DNA from: Spongilla lacustris
Taxonomy: Eukaryota > Porifera > Demospongiae > Spongillida > Spongillidae
Assembly (NCBI GenBank): GCA_949361645.1
Contig: OX442433.1
Span: 3,591,720 to 3,655,719, forward strand
DNA: 64,000 nucleotides
Direction: 5' to 3'
Shown: positions 11,421 to 27,989 of the stretch, one piece after another
How positions within the stretch are numbered: position 1 is the first letter of the stretch
How the letters are laid out: every line of letters begins with the position of its first letter
The notes under the pieces: generated by a model
The model's database searches: none
Told to the model about the DNA's origin: nothing
The model's input: only the letters and a program-made list of their open reading frames with translations
Made by a program: the position numbers and the translations under genes

Positions 11421-12791
11421 CCTTTTATTGTGACATATGCCAGAAAGGCTATGACAAACAGTACAGACTGGATCAACATTTTGAAAGTGCTACGCATCGA
11501 TCTCTAGCGGAAAGCTTGGCAATCGTGGCACAACAGTTGAGTGTCAAATCCCCTGCTGAGGTATTTAAGTAAATCTATTGTACAAAGTTTACACACTTAT
11601 TTGTTCACATATATAATGCCCTGTACCCGATGATGATGTTACCGAGAGCGTTTAGAAATGGACATTTCTCCACATCATTCCATAGAAACAGAGGACCGTC
11701 AGACAGATGTACAGTTGTTTGTGTGTGTGTGTGTTAGTGTTTTGTGTATTTCAGTGTTTGTGTGCCGGTGTGCGTTTGAGTGTGTGTGCATGTGTGTGTG
11801 TGCATGTGTGTAAGTACACTGTTTTTATGTTGTATTTGTATGTGTGTGCGTGTGTATGTGTGTGTTTGTGTGTTTGTATTGTGTTTATGTACATGCGGTA
11901 TAAACACATTTAGCAGGAAATTGATTTTGGTTATGCATGTATTTTAAAAGAGTATCTCACATACAGGTGTGAGTCTTTTAACTCTTCTGTGCTTGTACAA
12001 AACATCTACATATGGGGAATAAGCAAGCTCCTAGTCGTGATATTGCTAACCACTTTGCTATTGTAGAACATCTGCGCTACATTTGTGGCAGAGGACTGTG
12101 TAACAGCAATGAAAGGTTAGACATCTGATATTTGTATCCATTCATTCCACTCTAGCTTTACACAGATGCAGTAAAGGTGTTAAAGACCTTTATGATACAC
12201 ATGTAGTACAAGGGTTTTTTTTTTAACTTTGTTCCAAGCAAGGTTTTGAATGCAGACAGAGATATTTATAAACCTGGTACAGCACGTACATGTATGGTGA
12301 GTTGTAAGCTATATGTATTGGATAGATTTTATGTGCCTATAAATTTTTTATAGGCAACATCCTACAATGGGAAACTAAACCTTCTCAAGGTCCATGCTAC
12401 CATAATTGACGGGACCATTGAAGAACTGCAACAGCTCCAGACTCCCTATAGTGTCGTCACACACGTGGCCAGTATGGATGACAATGTACAAGAGAGCAAA
12501 GCAGTCGTCTCCAACTGTTCCGAGCTTGTTCATTCGGGAGATTATGTTAAATTGCACCCTCCACTCTGTGAGGTAAAAATGTTCTTTATGTAGTTCACTT
12601 TTTTGTTACTCTTATCCCAGTTCAAATATGGTCAGCTACTGACAACAATCCAACATAAGTCTGGTCGTACCCTTTGCATGGTACAAGGTTTCTTGGCACT
12701 GCAGCTACCTAATGGACAGCCACTGTTGAATGATTTCGAGTGTCCACTTTTCACCCTATCAACAGACACTATTTACTGTGGACAGCACTAG
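11421..12791 (+). CDS. C2H2 zinc-finger gene, multi-exon, unknown role
   Basis: The exon at 11421-11569 follows a pyrimidine-rich acceptor. It encodes one C2H2 finger (FYCDICQKGYDKQYRLDQHF..H, spacing C-x2-C-x12-H-x5-H) and a short helix, ending GAG|GTATTT in phase 0. Further exons are 12354-12572 (73 codons, containing TPYSVVTHVASMDDN) and 12621-12791 (FKYGQLLTTIQHKSGRTL to a TAG stop); these two join in phase 0. A candidate small exon at 12066-12114 has good borders but ends in a phase that does not fit the next exon, so the middle of the model is unresolved. A possible start ATG is at 11349, but its donor is ambiguous. I do not recognise the C-terminal part. A Tc1-like element begins 65 bp after the stop. 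Confidence 0.55.
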
Positions 12792-12856
12792 GATTCAAAA
12801 GGTAGTTTCAATGGTCCATGAATGTGGAAACCACCTGCAAGTTTGAAAAATCTGTA

Positions 12857-15593
12857 CAGTGCTCCAAATGATAAGCTGCCAAAACTGACTTTTTCAGTTA
12901 TTGGCCTATATCTTTTGAACCAATCATACTTAAAGCAGGGCAATTACTTTTTCTGATTCAGCAAACACTTTTATGTAAGAATCTGTGTTGTTAGCACATG
13001 TAAACAAAGCTTGGTTAAGTGTAAACAAATCACGGTCAAAATCTCATTTATCAATTATAATTCCCCCCAGGAATGTAACTATCAATTCAAATTTATTTTA
13101 TGAGTACAACATTAGGTCTTCTATACATATAGTTGATTTGGTGTCTTAAGTCCTACTGGTTGGGAAGATCGGTGCGGATTGATGAAATTTTCGAAGACGC
13201 TCGCGGTTCGCTGAAATTCGGACAATTTTTTACATGTTGTTACAGAAAAGTGGTAGGAGCACCTGTATATATCTTTTAAATTATGTACGGCATTTGCGAA
13301 GGTTTGCAATACGAGAAGTATGGTCATACTTTTGTTTTACCCAAACTGCAAACATGAGATTTGGTTCTCCCTTTTTGCAATTCTTGTGATGGGTACAGCT
13401 CTAGTGGACTGGAACGAAGGTGTATGTGAAGCAGCACAAAAGACTTCTAATGTAACACATTTTTCAGAACACACAATACGTAACTGGATGCAGCTATACA
13501 TTCAATCCACATCAGATCTTTTATCCGATGGAAAGGACACAATTAGGATCAAGATATAGAGGAAAGTTTGGCATCAGAGAGAGGACATTTTGCTCGACTG
13601 GATTCCTTAATTTCAGATGAAGATTTTCAGCTAAGTGCACGTACATATGTGGGAAGTAATGCATGCAAAAAGGGAGAACCAAATCTCATGTTTGCAGTTT
13701 GGGTAAAACAAAAGTATGACCATGACATCAGTGAAGAAACAGCAAGATTATGGCTTCACACACTGGGATTTGGGCTTACACATCACCAAAAAGGAGTTTC
13801 CAAGATGTTGTGCAACACAGGAGTGAATTTTTAAGCAATTTGTTAGAATTAGATAAAATAACAATTACTCCAAGTAATTTAATTCCACTATGCCCAGAAG
13901 GTGTAAAGCCATTAATTAGGGTAGTGCATGATGAGAGTACATACTATGCCAACTGTGATCAGTCGTACTTTTGGGGTGACAAGCACACAAATGTTTTAAC
14001 GCAAAAATCCTTGGGACAATCTATAATGGTATCTGATTTTGTAGATAATGTTAATGGATTTTTACAGTTTAATGATAGTAAAGCTCGTGTTATGATTGAG
14101 GTGCACAAGGATGGATATTTTAATAATGAAGGATTAATGAAGCAAGTTGAGAAAGCAGTGGCTATTTTTGAACTCAAATACCCGCATGCAAGAGGACTGT
14201 TTTTATTTTACAATGCTCCATTCCACAGGAAAATAGCCGACAACCAATTAAACGTAGATAAAATGAATGCTAGCTCTGGGGGGAAACAGCCAGTAATGAG
14301 AGATACAGTTTGGAACGGCAATGTACAGCGCATGGTTTTAGATGATGGTAGACCTAAAGACATGAAAATAGTTCTAGAAGAAAGAGGTGTTGATACTCAT
14401 GGTATGAATGCAGAGAAGATGAGGGAAAAGTTGAACACATATAAAGACTTTAAAATTCAAAAAACTATACTAGAAGAGTATGTTGAACAAAGGGGTCATT
14501 TATGTTTATACTATCCTAAGTATCATTGTGAACTCAGTCCCATTGAGAGAGTTTGGTGCCATTCCAAAAAGCACACAAGAGCTTATGCAAATGGGACAAT
14601 CACAAGACTGCGGAAAATTGTACCAGAAGGACTTGAAACTTGTACAAGTGACATGATAAGTAAATATTTTAGAACTTGTAGGGATTATGAACAAGCGTAT
14701 AGAGACTGATGCCTTGGAAAAGATGTTGAAGTTAGAGTAAAAGTATACAAGTCACACAGAAAAGTAACTAATAACAGTAGTTAGGTTTATTTGTTAATAA
14801 TTCTTTTATGCATGTAGCTAGCTAGATTGATTCTTCAACGTGCGTATCCTGTATGTTTTTGTGCTACATGTACGTTTGTGTATACATGTATATGTACTCA
14901 TTTATTGCATGCTATGAAGTTGAATTACATGTATATGTACGAAGAATGCAAGTACTCGATACTCGAACTCGTACTCATGAACAAATTCATTTCGCGCACG
15001 GCGCCTAAATATGACGTTGCACGGTTATGTCAACAACGTCATAAAACGTCACGGATTTCGTAAATGAGGATGAAACTACAATAAATTTAAGCTTTTTAGC
15101 TTTCTATCTCGTATTGCAAAGCTTTGCAAATGCCATACAGAATAAAAAGATATACACAGATGCTCCTACCACTTTTCTGTAACAACATGTAAAAATTATT
15201 TCTTAAGTCGAACTAAATCGTCCGAATTTCAGCGAACCGCGAACGTCCTCAAAAATTTCATCAATCCGTACCGATCTTCCCAACCAGTAAGACTTAAGAC
15301 ACCAAATCAACTATATATATAGAAGACCTAATGTTGTACTCATAAGATAAATTTGAATTGATAGTTACATTCCTGGGGGGAATTATAATTGAAAAATGAG
15401 ATTTTGACGTGATTTGTTTACACTTAGCCAAGCTTTGTTTACATGTGCTAATTGATTAACAACACCGATTCTTACACAAAAGTGTTTGCTGAATCAGAAA
15501 AAGTAATTGCCCTGCTTTAAGCATGATTGGTTCAAAAGATATAGGCCAATAACTGAAAAAGTCAGTTTTGGCAGCTTATCATTTGGAGCACTG
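12857..15593. mobile_element. Tc1/mariner-like transposon, long inverted ends
   Basis: Starts CAGTGCTCCAAATGATAAG and ends with the inverse, flanked by TA (12855-12856 and 15594-15595). The inverted repeats are long: about 460 bp on the left (to about 13316) and about 485 bp on the right (from about 15109), nearly identical apart from small indels. The 2737-bp element contains one degenerate transposase gene between them. Related fragments occur near 8520-8770 and 48620-49290. Confidence 0.9.
13320..14709 (+). pseudogene. Broken Tc1/mariner DDE transposase
   Basis: Three overlapping frames together resemble the IS630/Tc1-type DDE endonucleases common in fungi and some marine animals: an N-terminal DNA-binding part (13320-13559, 13568-13834) and a catalytic part (13750-14709). 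Visible landmarks are VHDES (first acidic residue), GKQPVMRDT and YPKYHCELSPIERVW (catalytic E). The second catalytic position, normally D in an F-D-N motif, is Y here: FLFYNAPFH, codon TAC at 14209-14211, one base from GAC. An in-frame stop at 13559 and a frameshift near 13790-13800 break the reading. The copy should be catalytically dead, though its intact ends could still be mobilised in trans. Confidence 0.85.
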
Positions 15594-15936
15594 TAATTCT
15601 TATCACTGTGGAGCGGGAGCAAGTTGCAGATACCATTAGCTTGTGTTCTTACATGAACAGTTGCTGTATTGCCTTAATGTGTATTGTGTTTTGTAAAAAC
15701 TTGTATTGTGTTTTATAACAACAGTTGCAATGCACTCTGTCATTAAATTAGAATTATGGTAGTGACAGTTCATCTGGTTTTGTACAGGTAGTTTACGACC
15801 CTGTTGCAGGTTGTTGACTGGATCGAGACAAGTTGTTAGCTACAGCATATATCAGGGGTGGTACCTTTCGGTTGTGTACCGATTTGTTCTATACCTCTCA
15901 TATCGACCCTGTAAACATCCTGTTGCAGGGTGTATA

Positions 15937-17285
15937 CAGGGTGTTTCACAATCAAGGAAAATTCTTTCTAAATTAACCACAAGTAGTTAATTAAATTAAC
16001 TGGTGATTGTTGCTAAAAATTCTAACAGCAAAAGAAGACATGCTGGTGAAATAAAATTAATATAATATTTAATGGTAAATTAATGTTGATAAAATTAACA
16101 AGACCCCTAATCCATTTCAATTAATGTTAATAAATGTAGGGTTGGTGGTTAGTTAAAAGCGGCAAACAGTACTTAATAAACTGCTTCCATTTAGAAGTTA
16201 TTCAAGATTGAAATCTTGATTTTTGCAATGTACTTGATTTAGTGGCCATTATATCTCGATTTAGTGGTTTGAATTTATTAATAAATTCGGCCAAATTAAC
16301 ATTCTTAAAATTTGGACCTTTTGGATTGCTCTAAAATGGTATGTTGTTATCGAAAATCATATTTAGTTTTGTTAATTTAAATTAATAGATTTTATTATGT
16401 AATAGCAATATTACAATAAGTAAAACACAAATTTCAATATTTAACTAGTAAACTATGTAACTATGTATGAGTCAACCATCTAAGTAGACTTTAGCACGGG
16501 GACCTGCCCTTGCAAGAAATGCTCTGGCATTCGAGCACATAAGGGAAAGGTTTGCTCTGGCATTCGAGCACACAAGGGAAAGGTTTAGTCTGGAATAAAT
16601 GCTGTCCAGAGTGGTGGAAGTGGAGAAGTTAACCTGGGCTGAAAGGCGGTAAGCAAGTTTCTTGAATGTGTTAGGGGCAAGTTGGCCCCAGGCTCCGAAT
16701 GATTCAACAACAAGGGGTATGCAACTTCAGCCTAGCTCTTCACAAATCCCTGGATTTGCTTGTATCTTTTGCTGTTCTGTGGCAAAAGCTGCATAGCCTG
16801 CTGTGTGTCCTGCTTCGGAAACTATGTCAGGTTTTAGCAGAGACGACACAGATAGGTCGAATGCAGCAGGTTTGCCATTGAAGCCCCAGTTGTTAACTAG
16901 TATGTCTGCTGGTCTAGATTGTTTCTGGTCATGACCAATACCACTGCCAGCTTCCAGCTTAGGGTTGTATAAGGCTCTCTTGAAGAGGTAATGCAAAGGT
17001 GGTTGTGACGCGCAATTACATCACTACCCTTCTTGCAAGTTAGGGTGTGGTGAGCCTCAAGGGCTTTGGTTGGGCAAAGGGCACACACAGAGCCAGGCTT
17101 ACATAACTGAATACCAAGCCACCATTTGATGGCAAACTGACATTAAATAAACAATTAAATTGATATTTATTTTGTTTACATCAACATTTAAGCTCACATT
17201 ATAAGAGTATTTATGAACAATTTAAAGTTAGTTAACTGCTTGTGTTTAATTTATAAACAATTTTCCTTGATTGTGAAACACCCTG
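15937..17285. mobile_element. Non-autonomous TA-flanked element with RT fragment
   Basis: The left end CAGGGTGTTTCACAATC and its inverse on the right are flanked by TA (15935-15936 and 17286-17287). Inverted similarity runs about 35-40 bp. The 1349-bp interior is AT-rich on the outside and holds a fragment of the RT/endonuclease retroelement at about 16500-17110. No transposase of its own. Confidence 0.8.
16500..17110 (-). pseudogene. RT retroelement C-terminal endonuclease fragment
   Basis: Minus-strand frames at 17088-16897 (HHTLTCKKGSDVIARHNHL) and 16996-16727 (RPADILVNNWGFNGKPAAFD) match the C-terminal domain seen again at 43.9-44.2 kb: a zinc-binding C..HH..C stretch followed by RHN, P-x-D and D-x-x-V motifs. 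The pattern resembles restriction-like endonuclease domains of retroelements. A frame change separates the two pieces and the RT core is absent. Confidence 0.65.
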
Positions 17286-17287
17286 TA

Positions 17288-18950
17288 CACCCTTGTACCG
17301 AGAACAAATTTTTCGTTGCGAATACGAGCCAGCCCGCCAATTAACAGTTCCATATAGATCTGATACCTGTGTATAGATTGGTTATTTGTAGTAGTTAACG
17401 CTAGACCATGGTATCTTCTAGGCCTTCTTCTTACCCTTAGCGGTGCCCCCTTAGCTTCTCCCGCTTCAGCGGAGATTAACCTTTATAGTTTATACTAATA
17501 AGGTCCTACTGCTCCGCGTTCAAAGTATCGTAGGCCTAACTCGGATGAGTTAGTTTGTTAGCTATACGCACACATGTCGATGTAAAGACAAATTTACTAG
17601 TCCATAATTATTATATAGCGTTATTGGACATAAAATGGGTGCATGTCTGAACATATATACCTAACGCGTGCGTGGTGATTGTACCTCCAGCAAGTTACAT
17701 CAACCTCTCCTCCCTCGTTACACATGTTTACCTGCACTTTGACTCCATCATCTGTCTCGGTCCCAGACTCAGTTACGGAAGGCACGTATCGATTTATGAA
17801 CAACGCAACACCGCCTAATTGTTACGTGAGGCAGAGATTATATATAGTAATCTCTGCGTAAGGCGCACTGGTGAGTGGTGTGGCGAAGTCGTGATCGGGA
17901 CACGGCTCGCGTAGACACACAGATTCATTTCATAATTTATCTGCTTTTTAAGGATACCACTTATATTACACATGGCCACGCGTTGACGCGTACGCTTTGG
18001 ACTACTCGTATGGAAAGGGTTTTTTTCTTTTTGTATTGTACCTCAATATGACCAACAAGCTCAAGGAAGCTGGAGGTGAGGCACGGCGGTTTCGTTCCAT
18101 TGAAAATTCGGCATTAAACCTGCGCCCACTATGAAATCTTAAGTACCTAGCTGTAGCAACGTCGACGTCGTCAGTTCATCAATCCACCCGGTGCGTATAT
18201 GTTGTAGTATATATTGCCCGGCCGGTCCGCTACGTATGCACAATGGGCTAACCTCCTTGTAAGCAGCAGTTTAGCATAGCCAGTGCCACGCTGCCCACGC
18301 AGACTCTGCATATATGAACACATATTGGCTGCACTGATATGAACACTTTATAACGATTACATGCATGCATCATCTGCGTCTGCATGCGTAACACTGCATG
18401 TATACTACATACATTCTGTCACGCAGTGTATATATACGATCTCAACCGTGCTTAATCCGAATGATATCGGCAGAAACTTCTACTATGAGACTAATAATAA
18501 AGTGTTTTGCCATACGCGTATGCATGCGAGTACTGAAATTAAGAACTGCCCGAATTAAAGATCCAAGCATGCAGCATTTGTTATTTGCGAAGTGGAGAAT
18601 TTCAATCATTCCACGAAATTTTAAAGCTGTGAAAAGGCGGAGATTGCATCCAATTATAGTGAAAGACCTTTTTAGACCGCTCGTCGCCTGAAAACGTCGC
18701 TTCGTGCAAGCATGAATCAAATTAGATTCAATAACTTAGCTACTACAGCCTAGCTCTCATGATTCATAGCGATCGACAGAACAGCTGGTAATATTGACCT
18801 ATATGGACGACGTTGCCTCTGAGATATTAATGTGCATTTGGCTTACATGCATATTTGTACGCGCGTTTCTATGAATACCTTTCACATGCAGGGAGGTGCG
18901 ATAGGTTACAACTTAATTCCTGACATATGAGAACTGAAATCTGCCTCCCC
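17288..18950. other. Intergenic, no gene recognised
   Basis: I see no supported gene, RNA gene or element end. The short frames at 18361-18720 lie on both strands and look like shadows of each other. Confidence 0.5.
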
Positions 18951-18953
18951 ACT

Positions 18954-19330
18954 TTATAATACCCTCCGCGGGCCCTGGGGGTGGTCGGAGTGGTTGTGGC
19001 TGCTGGGAGTGAGGCTGTGTCTGATGTGGGAGTGGTTGTTGTGGCAGAGGATGAGGCTGTTGGAAGTATGCTGTGTCATAGAAACCAGCTCCATTCCTTC
19101 TTTATTTAGAACACGTGCTTTAATTTCTTTTTCTACATCATCCAAGTGCTGCTTTACCTTTCCATATCTTTTCAATAAATTAAAGCAGCACATACAAAGC
19201 CAACAAATACATTCTGCAGTCTTATACAATGTAGCACGCGTACGCACATAACTAGGCAGATACGGAACCAAGCCTCCTGCTGAACTACAGCGCAATACAT
19301 TTATCAGCGCCACACGATTCTTCCATCTCG
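18954..19330 (-). CDS. Putative terminal exon, unknown protein
   Basis: An open minus-strand stretch of about 120 codons follows a possible acceptor (TTGACTTGAG|GTTCTG). It encodes a cysteine-rich hydrophobic segment (ECICWLCMCCFNLLKRYG), then a charged helix (VKQHLDDVEKEIKARVL) and a His/Ser/Pro-rich tail to a TAA. It lies downstream of the Frizzled-like gene on the same strand. I do not recognise it. It may be the last exon of a separate gene or non-coding. Confidence 0.3.
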
Positions 19331-19612
19331 TTCGCAGAACCTCAAGTCAAGAAAGCGGTGAGTTGTGACCCGTTCGAATCCGTTTCTTTTTCACTGATTA
19401 GTTTTTGATCACTCATTTTTTTACTGTATATATCCCATGCATAATAGACCACGCACGTAAATTCACAACTTAACTAACGTGCGCAAATGGAAACGGGGCG
19501 CGGCGCGTCACTAAGGCAAAAACTACAATTTCATGAGTCACGTGAGATATTACAATTAGTTATGTAACACAATATCATACATATATAATTGAGACTATAC
19601 AAGACTGTTTTA

Positions 19613-23554
<3,942 letters not shown>

Positions 23555-23731
23555 CTAAAAAAGATGAATTCAGTAAGTCTCCAGTTTATAGAGAAATACA
23601 TGCACTGTTAGTTTTTACATGTATGTGTTTCAATTAGCTTGCATAGAACACATTTAGATTAAGGCAGATCTGTTCTTTCATGTCATAATGCATGAAGAGT
23701 CATGTTATAAGTTATAAGTTTTATGTTATAA

Positions 23732-23830
23732 GGCAGAGCCATTTCGATTAAGGCAGATCGTGTCACCTGGGTAAAGGCAGAATTTTTTGGATTAAGCAAT
23801 TCTCTCGCCTTTAATCGAAATGACTCTGCC
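23732..23830. repeat. Inverted repeat / hairpin
   Basis: GGCAGAGCCATTTCGATTAA at 23732 is mirrored by TTAATCGAAATGACTCTGCC ending at 23830, with about 50 bp between the arms. Possibly a minimal inverted-repeat element just upstream of the receptor's first visible exon. Confidence 0.6.
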
Positions 23831-23854
23831 ATATAATTGAAACGACTCCTTGCA

Positions 23855-24181
23855 AAGCTCTTTTTTTTGAATAAAACAGTGTCATTTTTACTAAGTTTAA
23901 GATTGACATTTAGATTAGCTCATTTTATAAGACAGGGAGTTATTCAATTATCTGAACTTGATAAGGCAGAAATATATATCATTTGTGTGGGTTTTTATGT
24001 TTAAAGCAGACTGAGAGTTGTTTGGTTTGCATGTAATTGAATTCATTAGATAGTGTATGCTAACAAGCTGCAAAATGCTATAAATATTGCCTAATGCAAA
24101 AAGGTCCATGCAAGAATTAACTGGCGTAAATGGCTCTTCAAACAACAGCAAATACATGTATCAGCTGAGATATGCTAAATT
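23855..24181. other. No gene seen
   Basis: AT-rich stretch between the hairpin and the Ty3 LTR, with no supported feature. Confidence 0.5.
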
Positions 24182-24541
24182 TGACCGGTGTCAGGTAGAA
24201 TTGGGGACCCCTCGTCCCCAAATCTACGTAGAATTGGGGACCCTTGCATAGAAATGGGCACCCTTATAAATTATGTACTTGTGAAGGACTGCATGCATAG
24301 GAAGAAGTTCTTCTTGTATATACGAAACTAATGCAGCATACCCTGAGTTGAGGTGTTGATTAATTCCATTCGCTGGAGGCCCAACACCGTCGAGGAGTCT
24401 AGAAGGCTATGTAACATAGGTCTACTAGTTTAATAGAAAAGGGCACACACAAAGTACATAGACAGACCAAAATACTAGCTACCTATATAAGGGTTGAACA
24501 CGCGTACTAACACCTGAGATGTTTATCACTAGTTCATTACA
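24182..24541 (-). mobile_element. Ty3/gypsy element 1, 3' LTR
   Basis: Read on the minus strand, a purine-rich polypurine tract (GAAGGGGGAAT) is followed directly by TGTAATGAAC.., a TATATAGG box about 50 bp in, and an end in CA near 24182. This is the layout of a 3' LTR next to an integrase gene. The 360-bp length assumes the TG..CA border at 24182; the other LTR was not found, so the border is not confirmed. Confidence 0.6.
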
Positions 24542-25500
24542 ATTCCCCCTTCAGTTTCTTGTGTCCACACAAGGTGCATGTCCACGTGATGATCTTATAG
24601 CCGGACAGGGGGTTTCGAATACGTTGAGGGTATCTTTTGACTGGTAGAGAAATTTCAATCTGTTCCACTTCTGGTCCAATATCTTCACCACTTTCATCCT
24701 CATTTGTGATGGGACCTTCTTGGATTATAGCTTCCTCTTCTCCATGGACCAGTGCTTCTTCTACATCTTTCCTGATGGCCTCTTCTTGGATCATATCTTC
24801 CTCTTCTCCATCTTCTTCCTCTACCATAACATGCCCACTAGCAACATCTGGCTGGTCTGGACGACTGTGTCCAACATTCTTTTCCATTCTGCTAATCGGT
24901 TCAGGGTGACCATTGTACCGTTTCAGTCGATTGCTATGAACAGTTTGACACTTTGTACCACCTGTAAGCTGTATCTTGTAGTTGACTGCAGTTACTTTGT
25001 TCAAAATTGTGTAGGGTCCCCGCCACAAAGATGATAGCTTTCTGCTCAAACCCGTCTTTACAGCTGGTATGTACAACCAAACTATATCGCCTACCTGAAA
25101 TGTGCTCTCCCCTGTACTTGACCGACCGGTCAGCTGAAAGTTTTTGACATTGATGAGCAGCATCCAGGTGCTGGCGTACTGATGAGAAGGTATCTTTGAG
25201 TGACCTCTGTACATTCTGCACATACTGTGGCAGTTTCTTATTCAGATGCTGCACGCGTCCTAGCATAACATCCACAGGTAAGCTAGGAGAATGGCCAAAC
25301 ATAACAAGGAATGGTGTGTATCCAGTGGACTCATGAATAGCATTTCGATATGCAAAAAGGACACTTTGCAAGTGATCATCCCAATCCTTTTGATTTACAG
25401 TAATAACCTTGGAAAGCATGGCCTCCAGTGTACGATTAAACCTCTCCACTTGTCCATTTCCTTGGGGGTGATAGGCAGTGGTCTGTGTACGTTGTATTCA
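24542..25500 (-). pseudogene. Ty3/gypsy element 1, integrase C-terminal half
   Basis: Minus-strand frames encode the end of the integrase core (HPQGNGQVERFNRTLEAML, then FAYRNAIHESTGYTPF) and the C-terminal GPY/F-type module (FQVGDIVWLY, then WRGPYTILNKV), followed by an acidic tail and the LTR. The two frames overlap near 24934-25223 with a frameshift between them. The RT, RNase H and the front of the integrase, which should lie upstream, are missing: the frame passes almost directly into the protease-to-RT linker at 25565, so an internal deletion fused the two parts. Confidence 0.85.
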
Positions 25501-25564
25501 GAACAATATGCACAACGACTGTATTACATCACTCACAGATGACAGAAGTCCGTCCAGTGCATCC

Positions 25565-25883
25565 TCATTCTGAAACAAATAGATCCCGAAATTCCCAAAT
25601 CAGTCTATTTAAGTCATGCTTCTGAGAGAGACTGAGGTTAGCTCCAGCAAGATCCACATCTGGCATACCATCACCTTGCATATTATCTGGAGAGTGTTCC
25701 TTGTCACTAACTGGCATTATCTCCACACTGGAGCTGAAACTAGCTATTGACATTCCAGAATACAATGTGATAGGCTCATGCCCTGTGTTTATAACCTGAA
25801 TGGGCACTTCATTTTGCGGGTCTACAGTATTCAGGCTTCTAGCAACCAACAACCTGCCTTGACCCTTATACTTAATGTTAGCT
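25565..25883 (-). pseudogene. Ty3/gypsy element 1, protease-RT linker
   Basis: The frame begins with LLVARSLNTVDPQNEVPIQV and continues through an acidic region to LIWEFRDLFVS, the sequence that normally leads into RT. Upstream of LLVARSL the frame stops at the border of the inserted PGBD element (25887). The matching preceding part of the same polyprotein (the GQEGLVEL region) is found at about 55510-55560, so the two pieces were contiguous before the 29.6-kb insertion. Confidence 0.8.
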
Positions 25884-26084
25884 CGTCGCCTACTTGTAGG
25901 CGTCTTAACCTACGCGTAGGCGTTCGCGTATCGCAACGTTTGGAAAATAACTACAGCCCTGCTGTAAATATTACAGGGAATCGAAATGCATTTTTGAGTA
26001 AATGTATGATAGCAGCATAAAATGTACGCAAAGAATTCATGTCAAACACATAGTTTGAATCAGGTAATTAAATTGCTTTCTGGC

Positions 26085-27890
26085 TCAAAGCGCGATCGCA
26101 ACTTGGTCAATGTGAAAAGCCAGGCACGATGTAAATCCAGGCATTGTACTTCCAGGGTTACAAATAGGAACGATCTCCTCATGTAGCTGCGTGCACTCGT
26201 CGCAATAATATGCTGTCTTTCTTTCACAGCAGACGCTACACTTCCGTTGCACACTAGGTATACGGCCATTGTGGGAGGTGCCTTCTTCATCTTGCTCCAG
26301 TCGCTGACGCTTGTATTGAAACACTGGACACTCTCTCATATTAGTTTTTAGAGTGTGGCTGCTCATTATCTTTGTAACTACTGTCTGCAATGGCTGTTCA
26401 GTGGGCGCTACAGGCATGTGTTTCCGAAGACGTGCGGAAGGCCCAGTGTCGTGGAACGACGATTTATAGGTAAGTAGCTGCAAAGATAGGCGCTCTGTAA
26501 ACTCTCTGTGGGAAAGAATGGGAGCAAGAGGATGAAAATACCGGAAGGCAAGATATGCATCAGACTCGCACATGCCGAAGATAGTAGCAAAATTGCGATG
26601 ACACCACGTTTGCGTTTTCCAATGACGCTCCAACTCAAGGCCCCCCTGGCGCAGATGGTTATGCACATCAATAGCATTTGCGTTGTCAAAATATGCCTCC
26701 ACAACTGCTGGCCTCTTTACTTCTTTATAGAAAACAACACATGGTGCACTTGTTCTGTCTTCTGGTGTGGATTGACGAAAGCGCTTCTTGTAGGCAGGGC
26801 AGAGAGCTTCAGTCGTCCTGCTGGTAGTAGAAATGAACATTTTCAGTTTCTTGTCATTCCATCCCACAGCCATGTACTGCCTTCCATCAATTTTGGCCTG
26901 GAGCACACAATGGTCACCCCTATTTGTGTAAGGATATTTCTGAAGCCATGCTTTCGGAAATTGCTTGTGAGCAGTCTTCACTAAGCCAATGAAACGAAGA
27001 CCACGATGTTTGTGGAGTGCTTCTGCTGTCTTCAATGAAGCAAATGCTGAGTCGGCAACAACCGTACGATCAGATCCACTCCAGTATCTGGTCAACCATA
27101 AAAGTGCTAGATGATGTGCCAGAGCCATAATCCTTTGCATACTCTTTTCCTTGCATTGGAACCTTCCCTTCCTGGATCTCAAGTTGCAGCATGATCTTGG
27201 TCTCCCCACAGGACAGTGTGCGGTATTCAGTTCCAACCCCTTCTGGTTTCCTGGCAATTTTAGTTACATGTGGTAGCCCTACAACAGCATCATCTACCTT
27301 AGCAGCCAATCCTCGCCAACTTCCCATACTCTCGTCAGCACACAATGTTACACCAGGTGAGATGCCCCCTCTGCAATTCCTATTAAAAGAATCCACTGCA
27401 CTTCGAATGGGCAACCACGGATCATCTGCTAACTCTTCATCAGTGTACACACACAGCTTCAAGTTCCGAAGTATTCTTTCGAAATCATGGCAGGCCGGCC
27501 ATATACCTCCCAAGAGCAGGGGCAGGGAATGGCCCATTTGATTCTGTTTTCCACATATCCCTTCGCTAACCTCCTGAAGCCAGAGTCATTGCAGCCAAAG
27601 AAATGCTGCAGCTGCTCATAATCAAGAGGTTTCTGTGCCATTTCAGTATGCAGGTTGGTGGCTTCGATGATGTTGCGCATGAGATCTGCAGGCATCATCA
27701 TTTCAGCTCCGTGGACCTCTCGTGCAATGGATGGTGTAATGCAGCCTTGCGTTGATATGCTGGCCCGTTCAGTTCAACAGTTATGTCACCCATTTTACGC
27801 CACTCAACACCATCGAGTACTACTTTATCGTCATCGCCATTTGACTCTGCTGCCATGTCTTGATTGTCCCAGTTGGTCCTTCCGCATCAC
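26085..27890 (-). pseudogene. PGBD4-like DDE_Tnp_1_7 transposase, main exon
   Basis: Minus-strand frames match piggyBac-derived (DDE_Tnp_1_7) transposases: GAEMMMPADLMRNIIEA near the N-terminus, then LCADESMGSWRGL, GLPHVTKIARKPEGVG and TVVADSAFASLKTAEAL around the catalytic aspartates, and NANAIDVHNHLRQGG. It ends with a C-terminal zinc ribbon (CSVCCERKTAYYCDEC) and a stop at 26085. Frameshifts lie near 27745, 27478 and 27085, so the gene is dead. The start of the block (WDNQDMAAES) follows an AG at about 27890 that could be the acceptor for exon 1 at 54961-55304. Only the shared strand, phase-compatible borders and common element ends link the two exons. Confidence 0.8.
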
Positions 27891-27989
27891 GCACCATGTG
27901 GGCATAAACAAAGAGATGTATTGATAATGAACCGCAACGGATATTGGGCTATTCCAGTTAATAAGTGTACACCCCTACTGATGACATTA

